Positions 9,723-19,449 of a DNA stretch of 64,000 nucleotides are shown here, one piece after another. This DNA comes from Plotosus lineatus (taxonomy: Eukaryota > Chordata > Actinopteri > Siluriformes > Plotosidae), in assembly GCA_024760905.1 (NCBI GenBank), contig CM045729.1, forward strand, positions 45,496,080 to 45,560,079, written 5' to 3'. Each line of letters begins with the position of its first letter. Position 1 is the stretch's first letter. Below the pieces are notes generated by a model. That model was not told where the DNA came from and did not search any database. It saw nothing but the letters and a program-made list of their open reading frames with translations. The position numbers were made by a program, and so were the translations under genes.

Positions 9723-9836
9723 ACCAGACAGAGATAACCTTTTCTGGACTGATGCCAACAGCAGAGTACACACTCAGTGTCTATGCTCTAGGACAGGATG
9801 GCGAAAGCCCTCCACTGGTAGAGACTGTAATTACCA
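9723..9836 (+). CDS. fn1: fn1 exon: FNIII-11, second half
   Basis: 114 bp, phase 1 to 1; acceptor TTTGCAG, donor GTAAGT. It reads [20 protein letters not shown] then [18 protein letters not shown], equivalent to human [20 protein letters not shown]. Its 3' end is the upstream splice partner of EDA. The intron before it holds a minus-strand SINE. Confidence 0.95.
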
Positions 9837-9981
9837 GTAAGTTAATATATTTAACTATCTACAATAGAGAGATAACAAAACGCAAGGTTTTAACTTGTGG
9901 TTAATAAAAACAGCATAAACATGTGCATATATTGAAATGTTTGTATCTCTATTGATTGTATTTATCCCTGATTTCTCTCAG

Positions 9982-10251
9982 CTGTGGACAAACCAAAGGA
10001 CTTGGGCTTTTCTGACGTAGACTCAACGTCCTTGAGGATTTCATGGGATAGCCCTGATGGGGAGGTGACTTCGTACAGAGTGCTATACTCCAGCTCAGAG
10101 GAGGGGGAGAGGGAATTGTTTCCTGCTCCACATGGTGAAGCTGAATCTGCAGTGCTGAGTGGGCTCCGACCTGGCACTGAGTACACTGTTAAAGTCATCG
10201 CTCTTCATGACCGCACTCCCAGTCCTCCACTGGTTGGCACCCAGACCACAG
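9982..10251 (+). CDS. fn1: fn1 exon: EDA / EIIIA alternative type III domain
   Basis: The whole extra domain A lies in one exon of 270 bp (90 codons), the same size as in mammals. It keeps [42 protein letters not shown] and PLVGTQTT. Phase 1 to 1, so it is skippable in frame. In mammals EDA appears in cellular but not plasma fibronectin; its EDGIHEL loop binds alpha9-beta1 and alpha4-beta1. Here that loop reads EEGEREL: the first acidic residue and the Gly-Glu-Leu frame are kept but Asp, Ile and His are gone. Confidence 0.96.
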
Positions 10252-10361
10252 GTATGCATGTTTTTCATTTTGGTTGTGAATATTAATAAACGTGTGTTTC
10301 CAATAAGGATGCTGAATATTTCCATCTACCTGAATACTTTCTCTGTGATTTTTCTCTGTAG

Positions 10362-10552
10362 CTATTCCTGGTCCCTCCAATCTCCACTTCTCTCAGGTTG
10401 GCTCCACGTCCTTTATGGTGTCCTGGTATTCAGGACCTCATGTTCAGCTCACAGGCTACCGAGTGGCCATTACACCCAAGAACAAGAATGGGCCTACTAA
10501 AGAGGTCACCATTTCACCTGACTCCACCCAGTACCACGCCACTGGACTCATG
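10362..10552 (+). CDS. fn1: fn1 exon: FNIII-12, first part
   Basis: 191 bp, phase 1 to phase 0; acceptor CTGTAG, donor GTATCC. It reads [20 protein letters not shown], then [20 protein letters not shown] and ends ATGLM. Human III-12 has AIPAPTDLKFTQVTPTSL and [18 protein letters not shown]. This opens the Hep II heparin-binding region (III-12 to III-14). Confidence 0.95.
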
Positions 10553-11039
10553 GTATCCATCTTGGCTTTGAGTTGTATTTTAAGATGGACACATCTGTGT
10601 AATCTTTGTAAAGTCATTTATTACTCAAATGCTGAAGTACATGTGTTTTACCGAATTATGTCATGAAGATGTAGTTTTGAACATTCGTGGTTAGCTATTT
10701 TCTGTTAAATCTGGTTTTGTTAGTTTTGAGAAACCCACAGCATTGACCTGAAGTGAAACAAGAGCTTTGGTACTCACAGTGGTTGTGGCCCACAATTGCT
10801 TTGAGAGCAGTAATGCGCTCTTCTAGTCTAACCACATACACACTGCTGTCCTTATTATTTAAGCCTGTGGCTACATCAAAGTGGAAGCCTTCAGCCAGAT
10901 TGCAGTTTGTAGAGATTTGAGAGGAGTGCACAAGTTCAAAACATGTTGCAAGAGAATTAAAGTGCAAAAGTCATTGTGCGTGTATCTATCTATTTTTGTC
11001 TTTCAAGTCAAAATCAACAGAATGAATTTTCTTTTATAG
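10553..11039. other. fn1 intron within FNIII-12, no repeat seen
   Basis: 487 bp of unique AT-rich sequence. A minus-strand ORF of 90 codons crosses it but has no recognisable motif and I treat it as chance. Confidence 0.6.
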
Positions 11040-11127
11040 CCTTCTACTGAATACGAAGTGGAGCTTTATGCTGTAAAGAATTCACTTACCAGCCGTCCAG
11101 TCAAGGGGGACATCTCAACTCCTGACA
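11040..11127 (+). CDS. fn1: fn1 exon: FNIII-12, second part
   Basis: 88 bp, phase 0 to 1. It reads PSTEYEVELYAVKNSLTSRP then VKGDISTPD, matching human ATKYEVSVYALKDTLTSRP. Acceptor TTATAG, donor GTAAGC. Confidence 0.94.
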
Positions 11128-11225
11128 GTAAGCTGAAACCCTTCAAACCTCTCAAATTGTAACTTTAATTTTACGGGTAGTTGTATATACCTCTTCACAG
11201 TCTTGTTTCTGTCACCGTTTTACAG

Positions 11226-11405
11226 ACATCAGCCCCCCTCGTCGTGTTCGGATCTCCAGCTTGAAGGACAGCGCCATTACTCTGACCTGGCGCTCCAAGA
11301 CAGATGCCATCTCAGGCTTCCTAGTGGAGGCTACACCCACTATTGGAAGTCACAGCCCCATCCTAAGAGTCCTCCCACCCGAATCTCGGACATACACCAT
11401 TACTG
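11226..11405 (+). CDS. fn1: fn1 exon: FNIII-13, first half (heparin-binding)
   Basis: 180 bp, phase 1 to 1. It reads NISPPRRVRISSLKDSAITL then TWRSKTDAISGFLVEATP. The PPRRVR run corresponds to human PPRRARV, the main heparin/heparan sulphate contact, so that basic patch is kept. TWRSKT also matches human SWRTKT. Acceptor TTACAG, donor GTACTT. Confidence 0.95.
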
Positions 11406-11536
11406 GTACTTAAATAAGTATTCATCAGTAATTATGGATAGAGAATTTTAAGTGGTCCCATTCTTTAGCAAAATAAAGAAGTTCTCATTCACTCAGTTCA
11501 GGGCTGATGTAAAGTTTTCATTCCTGATATCTGTAG

Positions 11537-11626
11537 GTCTACACCCAGGATCCTCCTACAAAATCAACCTTTACACTCTGAATGGGAATGCCCGTAGTGA
11601 ACCCTTCACCATTGCAGCCACCACAG
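11537..11626 (+). CDS. fn1: fn1 exon: FNIII-13, second half
   Basis: 90 bp, phase 1 to 1. It reads [20 protein letters not shown] then [10 protein letters not shown], matching human [21 protein letters not shown]. Acceptor CTGTAG, donor GTATCC. Confidence 0.95.
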
Positions 11627-11758
11627 GTATCCATTTTGCAACACAACAGGTTATATACTTATAGTGATATAAACTGATATCCACATTTTGTGACAAGTTT
11701 CTTCCGGTCTTGTGTTAGAAAGTCACCTAATTTTTTAATGTGTTTTTATTATCCTCAG

Positions 11759-11947
11759 CCAAACCAGTGATCAGCCCACCAACAAATATCCACTTTACCT
11801 CCCTGACCCCAACCACCATCTCTTTCTCCTGGGAACCTTCCCAAAGCATCATCACTGGATATTTTATAACCTATGAAGAAGTTGAAGGCATTCCTAGAGA
11901 GGTTATCCCAAGACCCCACGCTGGGCAAACATTCACGACTATCACCG
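11759..11947 (+). CDS. fn1: fn1 exon: FNIII-14, first half
   Basis: 189 bp, phase 1 to 1; acceptor CCTCAG, donor GTATGT. It reads PPTNIHFTSLTPTTISFSWE, then SIITGYFITYEEVEGIPREV and IPRPHAG. Human III-14 has PREVVPRPRPG at the same place. The human IDAPS alpha4-beta1 motif at the III-13/III-14 junction is not kept (the junction reads TAKPVISPP). Confidence 0.95.
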
Positions 11948-12318
<371 letters not shown>

Positions 12319-12408
12319 GTTTGAAGCCAAACACTGAATACATCATTAAAATTATTGGTCTAAACAATGCACAACGAAGCTCTGCACTCGTCGGCAAGGC
12401 CAAAACCC
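12319..12408 (+). CDS. fn1: fn1 exon: FNIII-14, second half
   Basis: 90 bp, phase 1 to 1. It reads GLKPNTEYIIKIIGLNNAQR then SSALVGKAKT, matching human [30 protein letters not shown]. Acceptor TTACAG, donor GTAAGA. This is the donor that splices into the V region. Confidence 0.94.
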
Positions 12409-12714
12409 GTAAGAATCTTTTCTTTTTCTTTAATGGTTGTAATGTGCTGCTAATAGACATTTGTATGTCTTTACTTTAGTCTTTCTATCCAGGTTTGATA
12501 TCTACTGGTATTAAAGGTATACATGTATACATAAATGTACACATTGCTGGTATACATGCTTCTGCTTGTATAGTTTGGTTTCTATACAATTGAATACCTT
12601 AGATTATAGTTTCTCTGCAGTAATCCTGCTATGTAATATTAGATTATGACGCCCTCTACAGGATATGAGATGACACAGCACCTCTGAGCTCATTTCTATT
12701 TTCTCTCCTTCCAG

Positions 12715-13154
12715 AAGTGGAAGAGTTTCCCCCACAACTTCCAGTGTCTCACCGTCCCAGACCTGGCATTCTGGATGTTCCCAATGAGGAGAATATGAAC
12801 AATCATGTGCACCTGGTGGGCTCAAACAGACATAACATGCTTGGGCAGCAGGGTCAACACGTCTACACTGAGTATCAGAGCCTAGGTCTGGGTAACCGAG
12901 GGCAAAATCAGCCACACCGTGGTGAGCCACTGGTCTACATTCCTCTGCCAGGGCCAGATGGCCACCGGGTGCCAGTGGTGAGGCTGAGTGAGGGCACTCT
13001 GCCCGAGATCTCCTTTAAGAACCCTTTCAATGAGACAGTACTGCCTCAGGAGGCCCAGACACAGACCACCATCACATGGCCAGGAGTGCCACACGGCTCA
13101 GAGTATGTGGTGTCCTGTAGTCCCATCACGGAGATCGATGAGCAGAGCTTTCAG
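12715..13154 (+). CDS. fn1: fn1 exon: variable region (V/IIICS) joined to FNIII-15 first part
   Basis: 440 bp, phase 1 to 0; acceptor TTCCAG, donor GTGAGA. About the first 108 codons are low-complexity V sequence rich in Pro, Asn, Gln, His and Gly; the last ~38 start III-15 (TQTTITWPGVPHGSEYVVSC). Human V plus III-15a is likewise one exon cut by alternative 3' splice sites. The CS1 motif that binds alpha4-beta1 is kept as GILDVP (LDV codons 12771-12779; human EILDVP). No REDV (CS5) motif is present. One NET sequon lies near the end of V. A possible in-frame internal acceptor is at 13,038/13,039. Confidence 0.95.
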
Positions 13155-13164
13155 GTGAGAGGGA

Positions 13165-13167
<3 letters not shown>

Positions 13168-13218
<51 letters not shown>

Positions 13219-13426
13219 TTTTTGTTTTGTTTTGTTTTGTTTGTTTGTTTGTTTGGGGGGGGGGGGGGGCTTTGTGTAATTCTCCTTGTTTTGTGGCATT
13301 TTGCTTAACTTTTTCCCCCTATTCTTCTTTAATTTCCTTATTTTTTAATTCGATGAATATTCAAAAAAAAAACGTGATGCACTGAAGCCGCATGAATTGA
13401 AGCAGGAAGTAGCGAGGGATCCCTGT
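13168..13426. mobile_element. Tigger/pogo-type MITE, family CAGGGATCC (copy 2, truncated)
   Basis: The right part matches copy 1: TTTCCTTATTTTTTAATTCG, GTGATGCACTGAAGC, GCATGAATTGAAGC, AGCGAGGGATCCCTG. The left part is replaced by (TA)n, (TTTTG)n and a G15 run. The Tc1 element begins 7 bases after its end. Confidence 0.8.
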
Positions 13427-13433
13427 ATATATA

Positions 13434-14963
13434 CTGGTCCTTCTCAAAAAATTAGCATATTGTGATGAAGTTAATTATTTTCTGTAATGTACTGACAAAA
13501 ATTAAACTGTCATATATTTTAGATTCATTGCACACCAACTGAAATATTTCAGGTATTTTATTGTTTTAATACTGATGATTTTGGCATACAGATCATGAAA
13601 ACCCAAAAATTCCTATCTCAAAAAATTAGCATATCATGAAAAGGTACTCTAAACGAGCTATTAACCTCATCATCTGAATCAACCAATTAACTCTAAACAC
13701 CTGAAAAAGATTCCTGAGGCTTTTAAAAACTCCCAGCCTGGTTCATTACTCAAAACCGCAATCATGGATAAGACTGCCGACCTGACTGCTGTCCAAAAGG
13801 CCATCATTGACACCCTCAAGCAAGAGGGTAAGACACAGAAAGAAATCTCTGAGCGAATAGGCTGTTCCCAGAGTCCTGTATCAAGGCACCTCAGTGGGAC
13901 GTCTGTGGGAAGGAAAAGGTGTGGCAAAAAACACTGCACAACCAGAAGAGGTGACCAGACCCTGAGGAAGATTGTGGAGAAGGGCCGATTCCAGACATTG
14001 GGGGACCTGTGGAAGCAGTGGACTGGGCTACAGGTGCCGCCTTCCCCAGGTCAAGCCACTTTTGAACCAGAAACAGCGACAGAAATGCCTGACCTGGGCT
14101 ACAGAGAAGCAGCACTGGACTGTTGCTCAGTGGTCCAAAGTACTTTTTTCGGATGAAAGTAAATTTTGCATGTCATTCGGAAATCAAGGTGCCAGAGTCT
14201 GGAGGAAGACTGCCTGAAGTCCAGTGTCAAGTACCCACAGTCAGTGATGGTCTGGGGTGCCATGTCAGCTGCTGGTGTTGATCCACTGTGTTTTATCAAG
14301 GGCAGGGTCAATGCAGCTAGCTATCAGGAGATTTTGGAGAACTTCATGCTTCCATCTTCTGAAAAGCTTTATGGAGATGAAGATTTCATTTTTCAGCACG
14401 ACCTAGTACCTGCTCACAGTGCCAAAACCACTGGTAAACTGACCATGGTATTACTGTGCTCAATTGGCCTGCCAACTCTCCTGACCTGAACCCCATAGAG
14501 AATCTGTGGGATATTGTGAAGAGAAAGTTGAGAGACACCAGACCCAACACTGTGGATGAGCTTAAGGCCGCTATCGAAGCATCCTGGGCCTCCGTAACAC
14601 CTCAGCAGTGCCACAGGCTGATTGTCTCCATGCCACGCCGCATTGAAGCAGTCATTTCTGCAAAAGGATTCCCGACTAAGTATTGAGTGCATAACTGAAC
14701 ATAATTATTTGAAGGTTGACTTTTTTTGTATGAAAACACTTTTTTTTTTATTGGTCGGATGAAATATGCTAATTCTTTGAGATAGGAATTTTGGGTTTTC
14801 ATGAGCTGTATGCCAAAATCATCAGTATTAAAACAATAAAAGACCTGAAATATTTCAGTTGGTGTGCAATGAATCTAAAATATATGAAAGTTTAATTTTT
14901 ATCAGTACATTACAGAAGATAATGAACTTTATCACAATATGTTAATTTTTTGAGAAGGACTAG
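13434..14963 (+). mobile_element. Tc1 transposon, teleost/lamprey type, defective
   Basis: 1530 bp bounded by ~200-bp inverted repeats. The left tip is CTGGTCCTTCTC and the right tip GAGAAGGACTAG, with TA on each side (13,432 and 14,964). Each arm holds two copies of the CTCAAAAAATTAGCATAT box, the IR/DR layout of fish Tc1 elements. It carries a broken transposase gene. This element type is known for spread between teleosts and lampreys (established knowledge). It sits in the FNIII-15 intron of fn1. Confidence 0.93.
13764..14689 (+). pseudogene. Tc1 transposase, inactivated
   Basis: The start MDKTADLTAVQKAIIDTLKQ leads into a paired-like helix-turn-helix (TQKEISERIGCSQSPVSRHL). Later pieces hold the DDE catalytic residues: FSDESKF (Asp codon 14,152), FQHDLVPAHSAK (Asp codon 14,400) and NSPDLNPIENLWD (Glu codon 14,498). 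The pieces are in different frames. Compared with the family, I infer deletions near 14,027 (the segment between the two DNA-binding subdomains), 14,213 and 14,436. The C terminus PRRIEAVISAKGFPTKY and its stop are present. It cannot make a working enzyme. Confidence 0.9.
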
Positions 14964-14967
<4 letters not shown>

Positions 14968-15008
<41 letters not shown>

Positions 15009-15034
15009 CAGTATGTATATATTATATATATATA
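14968..15034. repeat. (AT)n tract between two transposons
   Basis: TA/AT repeat from the end of Tc1 to the start of the next element, with a TTCAGTATG interruption. It probably grew from the TA target sites. Confidence 0.9.
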
Positions 15035-15248
15035 TAGACGCTCCTCAACTTACGTTTTAGTTCAGTTCCAGACGGCCGAACGTAAGGTGAAAAAAAAACA
15101 TAAGTTGTTACTGTATGTTCCAGTGACGTATGATGCTCATACTGTACTATACATCCATAAATACCATTACTGTATCTCATAAAACACCCCTAACTCAATT
15201 ATTATAAACATAACATTGTGAAATAATATCAAATATATCAAATAATAT

Positions 15249-15638
15249 AATAATATGGGGCAGTGGTGGTCTAGTGGGGGCAGTGGTGGTCTGTGGGGCA
15301 GTGGTGGTCTAGTGGATAGGGCGCAGGATCGCTGATCCTAAGGTTGGGGGTTCGAGTCCCCACAGGGTTGTCACTGTCCCCCCCAGTGCAGCTAACTGGG
15401 TTATCAAAGGCGGGCCATGTCTCTCACTGTCTATGGTGAGAGGCATGTAAAAGAACCATTGTTAACTTTTGTAAAGAGTAGGCTGCAAAGCCGTCGGCGT
15501 GTTTCTGTCCCTTGCTAAAGGATTGTGACAGTAAGGGCATCCAACGTAAAAACTATGCCAAATCAAACATGCGAATCAGATGATTCGCTGTGGCGACTCC
15601 CGAGAAAAGTGAAAAAGCCGAAAGGAAGAAAGAAAGAA
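15249..15638 (+). repeat. SINE family A, tail type I, with triplicated head, nested in Tigger element
   Basis: The head GGCAGTGGTGGTCT appears three times in tandem (15,258; 15,279; 15,299) before a normal body and the type I tail (TTGTGACAGTAAGGGCATCC, GATTCGCTGTGGCGACTCC, GAAAAAGCCGAAAGGAAG). The insertion is flanked by TCAAATAATAT at 15,238-15,248 and 15,639-15,649, an 11-bp target duplication. Confidence 0.9.
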
Positions 15639-15777
15639 TCAAATAATATCAACAATAATTTCAAATAAATTAAATCCAAGCAAAATAATTTCAAATAGAT
15701 AAATTTTAATAAAATTTACTCATCAAATATCAAATACAGTATCAAATATAAACTTTAACATGCTCTGTGATGAGATC

Positions 15778-15893
15778 TTTCTGCTTGTAAATGGTTCCGA
15801 TGGTCGAGAGAGAGATTTGGAAAAAACGTGCAACATTCACGTTTTTCACCAGCATCTGCTATCTTGATAATGGCCATCTTCGTTAACTTCGTT
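15778..15893 (-). pseudogene. Tigger-type transposase remnant (helix-turn-helix part)
   Basis: Read on the minus strand it gives IIKIADAGEKRECC, then LSLSTIGTIYKQKDLITEHV with a small frame or stop problem between them. The spacing A-G-E-x-R followed by LSxSTIxTIxKxK is the CENP-B/pogo-type helix-turn-helix pattern of Tigger transposases. The rest of the enzyme is gone. Family assignment is from motif memory. Confidence 0.6.
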
Positions 15894-16119
15894 AAGGGTA
15901 ACACGCAGTGAACTGGGAAGAAGGAGAGGCACGTTCAGTCTGTCGTTTGTAAATAATGGACGCAGCGTCACACGGAAGTAGCATATTATGTCAGCGTACT
16001 ACAAAGGTACGTCTTGTACTACAGAGAGCACGCTAAACTCAAAATTTGACATCGATATTCAATTCGTAAAATTGAAAAATACGTAAAACAAATGAATGTA
16101 ACGCGGCGAGTGTCTGTTT

Positions 16120-16141
16120 ACACACACACACACACACACAC
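16120..16141. repeat. short (CA)n tract
   Basis: About ten CA units between the Tigger-type element and the Rex3-like copy. Confidence 0.9.
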
Positions 16142-16187
16142 GCTCATTGAACTGAAATTCCGAAATTGCATGGTTCAAAATATTATC

Positions 16188-18450
16188 TCGGGTGAAGAGA
16201 GGAGCTGAGCTGTCTACCGATCACTACCTGGTGGTGAGTTGGCTTCGGTGGTGTGGGAGGTTGCCTTCCAGACCTGGCAGGCCCAAGCGTGTAATCAGGG
16301 TCTGCTGGGAACGTTTGGCGGAGCCCCCTGTCCGAGAGGCCTTTAACTCCCACCTCCGGCAGAGCTACAACCACGTTCCGGAGGAGGCGGGGGACATGGA
16401 ATCCGAATGGGCCATGTTTCGTGCCTCCATTGCTGAGGCGGCAGCCCATAGCTGTGGCCGTAAGGTCGTCGGTGCTTGTCGTGGCGGTAATCCCCGAACC
16501 CGGTGGTGGACACCTGCGGTGAAAGGGGCCGTCCAGCTGAAGAAGGAGGCCTATCGGGTTTTATTAGCCTGTGGGACTCCTGAGGCAGCAAACGGGTACC
16601 GGCAGGCCAAACGTGCTGCAGCCGAGGCTGTCGCAGATGCAAAATCTCGGGCGTGGGAGGAGTTCGGTGAGGGCCTGGAGAGTGATTATCGGTTGGCCTC
16701 AAAAGGTTCTGGGCCACCATCCGACGCCTCAGGAGGGAAGCAGTTCTTCACAAACACTGTTTACGGTGGAGGTGGGGAGCTGCTTACCTTGACTGGAGAT
16801 GTTGTTGAGAGGTGGAGGGAATACTTTGAGGACCTTCTCAATCCCACCAACACGCCCTCTGTGGAAGAGGAAGACCCTGGGGGTTCGGGTGAGGGTCCGC
16901 CCATCACTGGAGTGGAGGTCACTGAGGTTGTCAAAAAGCTCCTTGGTGGTCGAGCTCCGGGGTTGGACGAGATCCGCCCGGAATATCTCAGGGCTCTGGA
17001 TGTTGTAGGACTGTCTTGGTTGACACGTCTCTGCAACATCGCGTGGTCATCGGGGGCTGTACCTCTGGATTGGCAAACTGGGGTGGTGGGCCCAATTTTT
17101 AAGAAGGGGGACCGGAGGGTGTGTTCCAATTATCGGGGAATTACACTCCTCAGCCTACCTGGGAAAGTCTATGCAGGGGTACTGGAGAGGAGGATCCGAC
17201 TGATAGTCGAACCTTGGATTCAGGAGGAACAATGTGGTTTTCGTCCTGGCCGCAGCACTCTTGACCAACTCTATACGCTCCACAGGATTCTGGAGGGGGC
17301 ATGGGAGTTTGCCCAATCTGTCCACATGTGCTTTGTGGATTTGGAGAAGGCTTTCGACCGTGTCCCTCGAAAGATCTTGTGGGGCGTGCTCCGAGAATAC
17401 GGCGTTCCGGATCCGTTGCTATGAGCGATTCGGTCGCTGTATCACCGGAGCCAGAGTTTGGTCCGTATTGGTAACAGCAGGTCGGATTCGTTTCCAGTGG
17501 GAGTTGGAGTCCGCCAAGGCTGTCCTTTGTCACCGATTCTGTTCATAATTTTTATGGACAGAATTTCTAGGCGCAGTCGAGGCGATGAGGGGTTCTGGTT
17601 TGGTGGCCATCGGATATCGTCTCTGCTTTTTGCGGATGATGTTGTCCTTTTGGCTTCATCAAGTCGGGCCCTCCAGCTCTCATTGGAGCGATTCGCAGCT
17701 GAGTGCGAAGCAGCCGGGATGAAGATCAGTACCTCCAAGTCCGAGGCCATGGTTCTCAGTCGGACAATGGTGGAATGCACCCTCCGGGTCGGGAATGAGG
17801 TCCTGCCCCAAGTGGAGGAGTTTAAGTATCTTGGGGTCTTGTTTACGAGTGAGGGAAGGATGGAGCGAGAGATCGACAGACGGATCGCTGCAGCCTCTGC
17901 TGTTAAGCGGTGCCTGTACCGGTCCGTTGTGGTGAAAAAGGAGCTGAGCCGCAAGGCGAAGCTCTCAATTTACCAGTCGATCTACGTTCCAACCCTCACC
18001 TATGGTCACGAGCTTTGGGTAATGACCGAAAGAACAAGATCACGGATACAAGCGGCTGAAATAAGCTTTCTTCGCCGGGTGGCGGGGTTCTCCCTTAGAG
18101 ATAGGGTGAGAAGCTCCGCCATCCGGGAGAGCTTCGAGTAGATCCGCTGCTCCTCCGCATTGAGAGGGGCCAGTTGAGGTGGCTCGGGCATCTGGTCAGA
18201 ATGCCCCCCGGACGCCTCCCTGGTGTGGTGTTTCGGGCATGTCCAACCGGGAAGAGACCCCGGGGTCGACCTAGAACACGCTGGAGGGACTATGTCTCTC
18301 GGCTTGTCTGGGACCGCCTCGGTGTCCCCCCGGGAGAGTTGGAGGAAGTAGCTCGGGAGAGGGATGTCTGGACCTTTTTGCTAAGGTTGCTGCCCCCGCG
18401 ACCCGACCCTGGACTAAGCGGAAGAAGATGATGATGATGATGATGATGAT
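16188..18450 (+). mobile_element. Rex3-like (RTE clade) non-LTR retrotransposon, 5'-truncated
   Basis: 2.26 kb holding the end of the endonuclease domain and a near-complete reverse transcriptase, with a very short 3' UTR and an ATG/GAT repeat tail (18,426-18,450). The tail type and protein fit fish Rex3-type RTE elements. The 5' end is cut inside the endonuclease at a short CA tract. It lies in sense orientation in the fn1 FNIII-15 intron. Confidence 0.85.
16192..18431 (+). pseudogene. Rex3-like reverse transcriptase, one stop and one frameshift
   Basis: The end of the endonuclease (STDHYLVVSWLRW) is followed by a linker (CGRKVVGACRGGNPRTRWW) and the reverse transcriptase: NYRGITLLSLPGKVYAGVLE, QCGFRPGRSTLDQLYTLHRI, FVDLEKAFDRVPR, GVRQGCPLSPILF and the catalytic FADDVVLLAS (17,629-17,658). 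The C terminus reads PTGKRPRGRPRTRWRDYVSR. The frame is open from 16,192 to a TGA at 17,422, where a CGA (Arg) is expected, so probably a CpG decay. It continues in the same frame to 18,139, where a 1-base loss shifts it. Otherwise well preserved, which suggests a fairly young insertion. Confidence 0.9.
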
Positions 18451-18572
18451 GAAAATATTATGTTTTTTTTTTTGTTTTTTTTTATTCTAACAAAATTGAT
18501 TTGACCCTTGTGATCCTTATTGAATTTGAGTGCATGTTGTCATAAAGTGTCTTTTATGTGTCTCTTTTTCAG

Positions 18573-18711
18573 ATGCATCTTCCTGGAACCTCCAACAGTG
18601 CTACAATGATTGGACTTACACCGGGAGCCTCCTATAAAATCATTGTCGAGTCGGTCAATGGAGAGAACAGAGAGAAAGTGCTGGAAGATGTTGTGACTGT
18701 TGGGAACAATG
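18573..18711 (+). CDS. fn1: fn1 exon: FNIII-15, second part
   Basis: 139 bp, phase 0 to 1, after a 5.4-kb transposon-filled intron. It reads MHLPGTSNSATMIGLTPGAS then YKIIVESVNGENREKVLEDV and VTVGNN, matching human [26 protein letters not shown] and VTVGNS. Acceptor TTTCAG, donor GTAATT. Confidence 0.95.
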
Positions 18712-18799
18712 GTAATTAAATTCTTATTAAATAACCCATTACAAAACTCATAATTATATTTGTAAACGTGTCTTTCTCTAAATATGATCAATTTTCTAG

Positions 18800-18979
18800 T
18801 TCCAGGACAACGACCAGGAGCTGGAGTAGTGCCTATTGGCAGGGATGTGTGCTATGACACATTCACTGCTACGTACCATGAGGTGGGCGCAGAGTGGGAG
18901 CGCATGTCTGAGGCAGGCTTTAAGCTTTGGTGTACTTGTCTCGGTCTTGGCAGTGGACATTTCAGATGTGATTCCTCCA
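18800..18979 (+). CDS. fn1: fn1 exon: FNI-10
   Basis: 180 bp, phase 1 to 1. A linker ([15 protein letters not shown]) precedes type I module 10: [20 protein letters not shown], then [20 protein letters not shown] and CDSS. All four cysteines of the type I fold (two disulphides) are present. Modules I-10 to I-12 form the C-terminal fibrin-binding (Fib-2) region. Acceptor TTCTAG, donor GTGAGT. Confidence 0.96.
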
Positions 18980-19449
18980 GTGAGTGAGCCAGTGCTACTA
19001 CTTGCTAAAACCTACACCTCATTCTAGTATGAGCAGCTAAAAAACAGCAATTTAGCCATATCAATGATTTTTTTTTTTTTTTTTTTTTGTAAAGGAATTA
19101 TGCATGCTATATCCACCTAAAGCAAGTCCTGAAATAATTCACTTTGCCTATGGTAGTCTCAGCAGTCATGTTTATATATGTTCTTAAACATGATGGTCAG
19201 TGAGGAGGTTGAATTTGGTCCCAGATGATCTGAAACACTGAGACGAGCTTCCTGCTCCAGTAATGTATGAAAGCCAACCAAGGATTGATCAATCTTATGA
19301 CTGTGTGTTTGTTTGATGGGTGAATTCAGTCTAAAGGAAATCCAGAAGCTAGATCACTAGCCACTGAGCTTAAGGGTTTTGTGTACTGTAAAGTGCAATG
19401 TAGGTAGTTCCACTGTACATTTCTTATGTATGTGTTGTCCATCAAACAG
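18980..19449. other. fn1 intron between FNI-10 and FNI-11
   Basis: 470 bp with a T20 tract (19,069-19,088); no mobile element recognised. Confidence 0.7.

Larger units (their letters stand above)
15035..16116 (+). mobile_element. Tigger/pogo-type element, family CAGACGCTCCCC (copy 2), with nested SINE
   Basis: The left end AGACGCTCCTCAACTTACG and right end GCGGCGAGTGTCTG are inverted copies. The interior matches the copy at 36,781. A family A SINE (15,249-15,638) has split it. On the minus strand at about 15,780-15,890 there is a readable remnant (see next entry) of a Tigger-type DNA-binding domain. Confidence 0.85.

Noticed and set aside
9962..10325. Minus-strand ORFs over the EDA exon
   Set aside because: They are shadows of the real + strand exon, which has matched splice sites and a recognisable domain.
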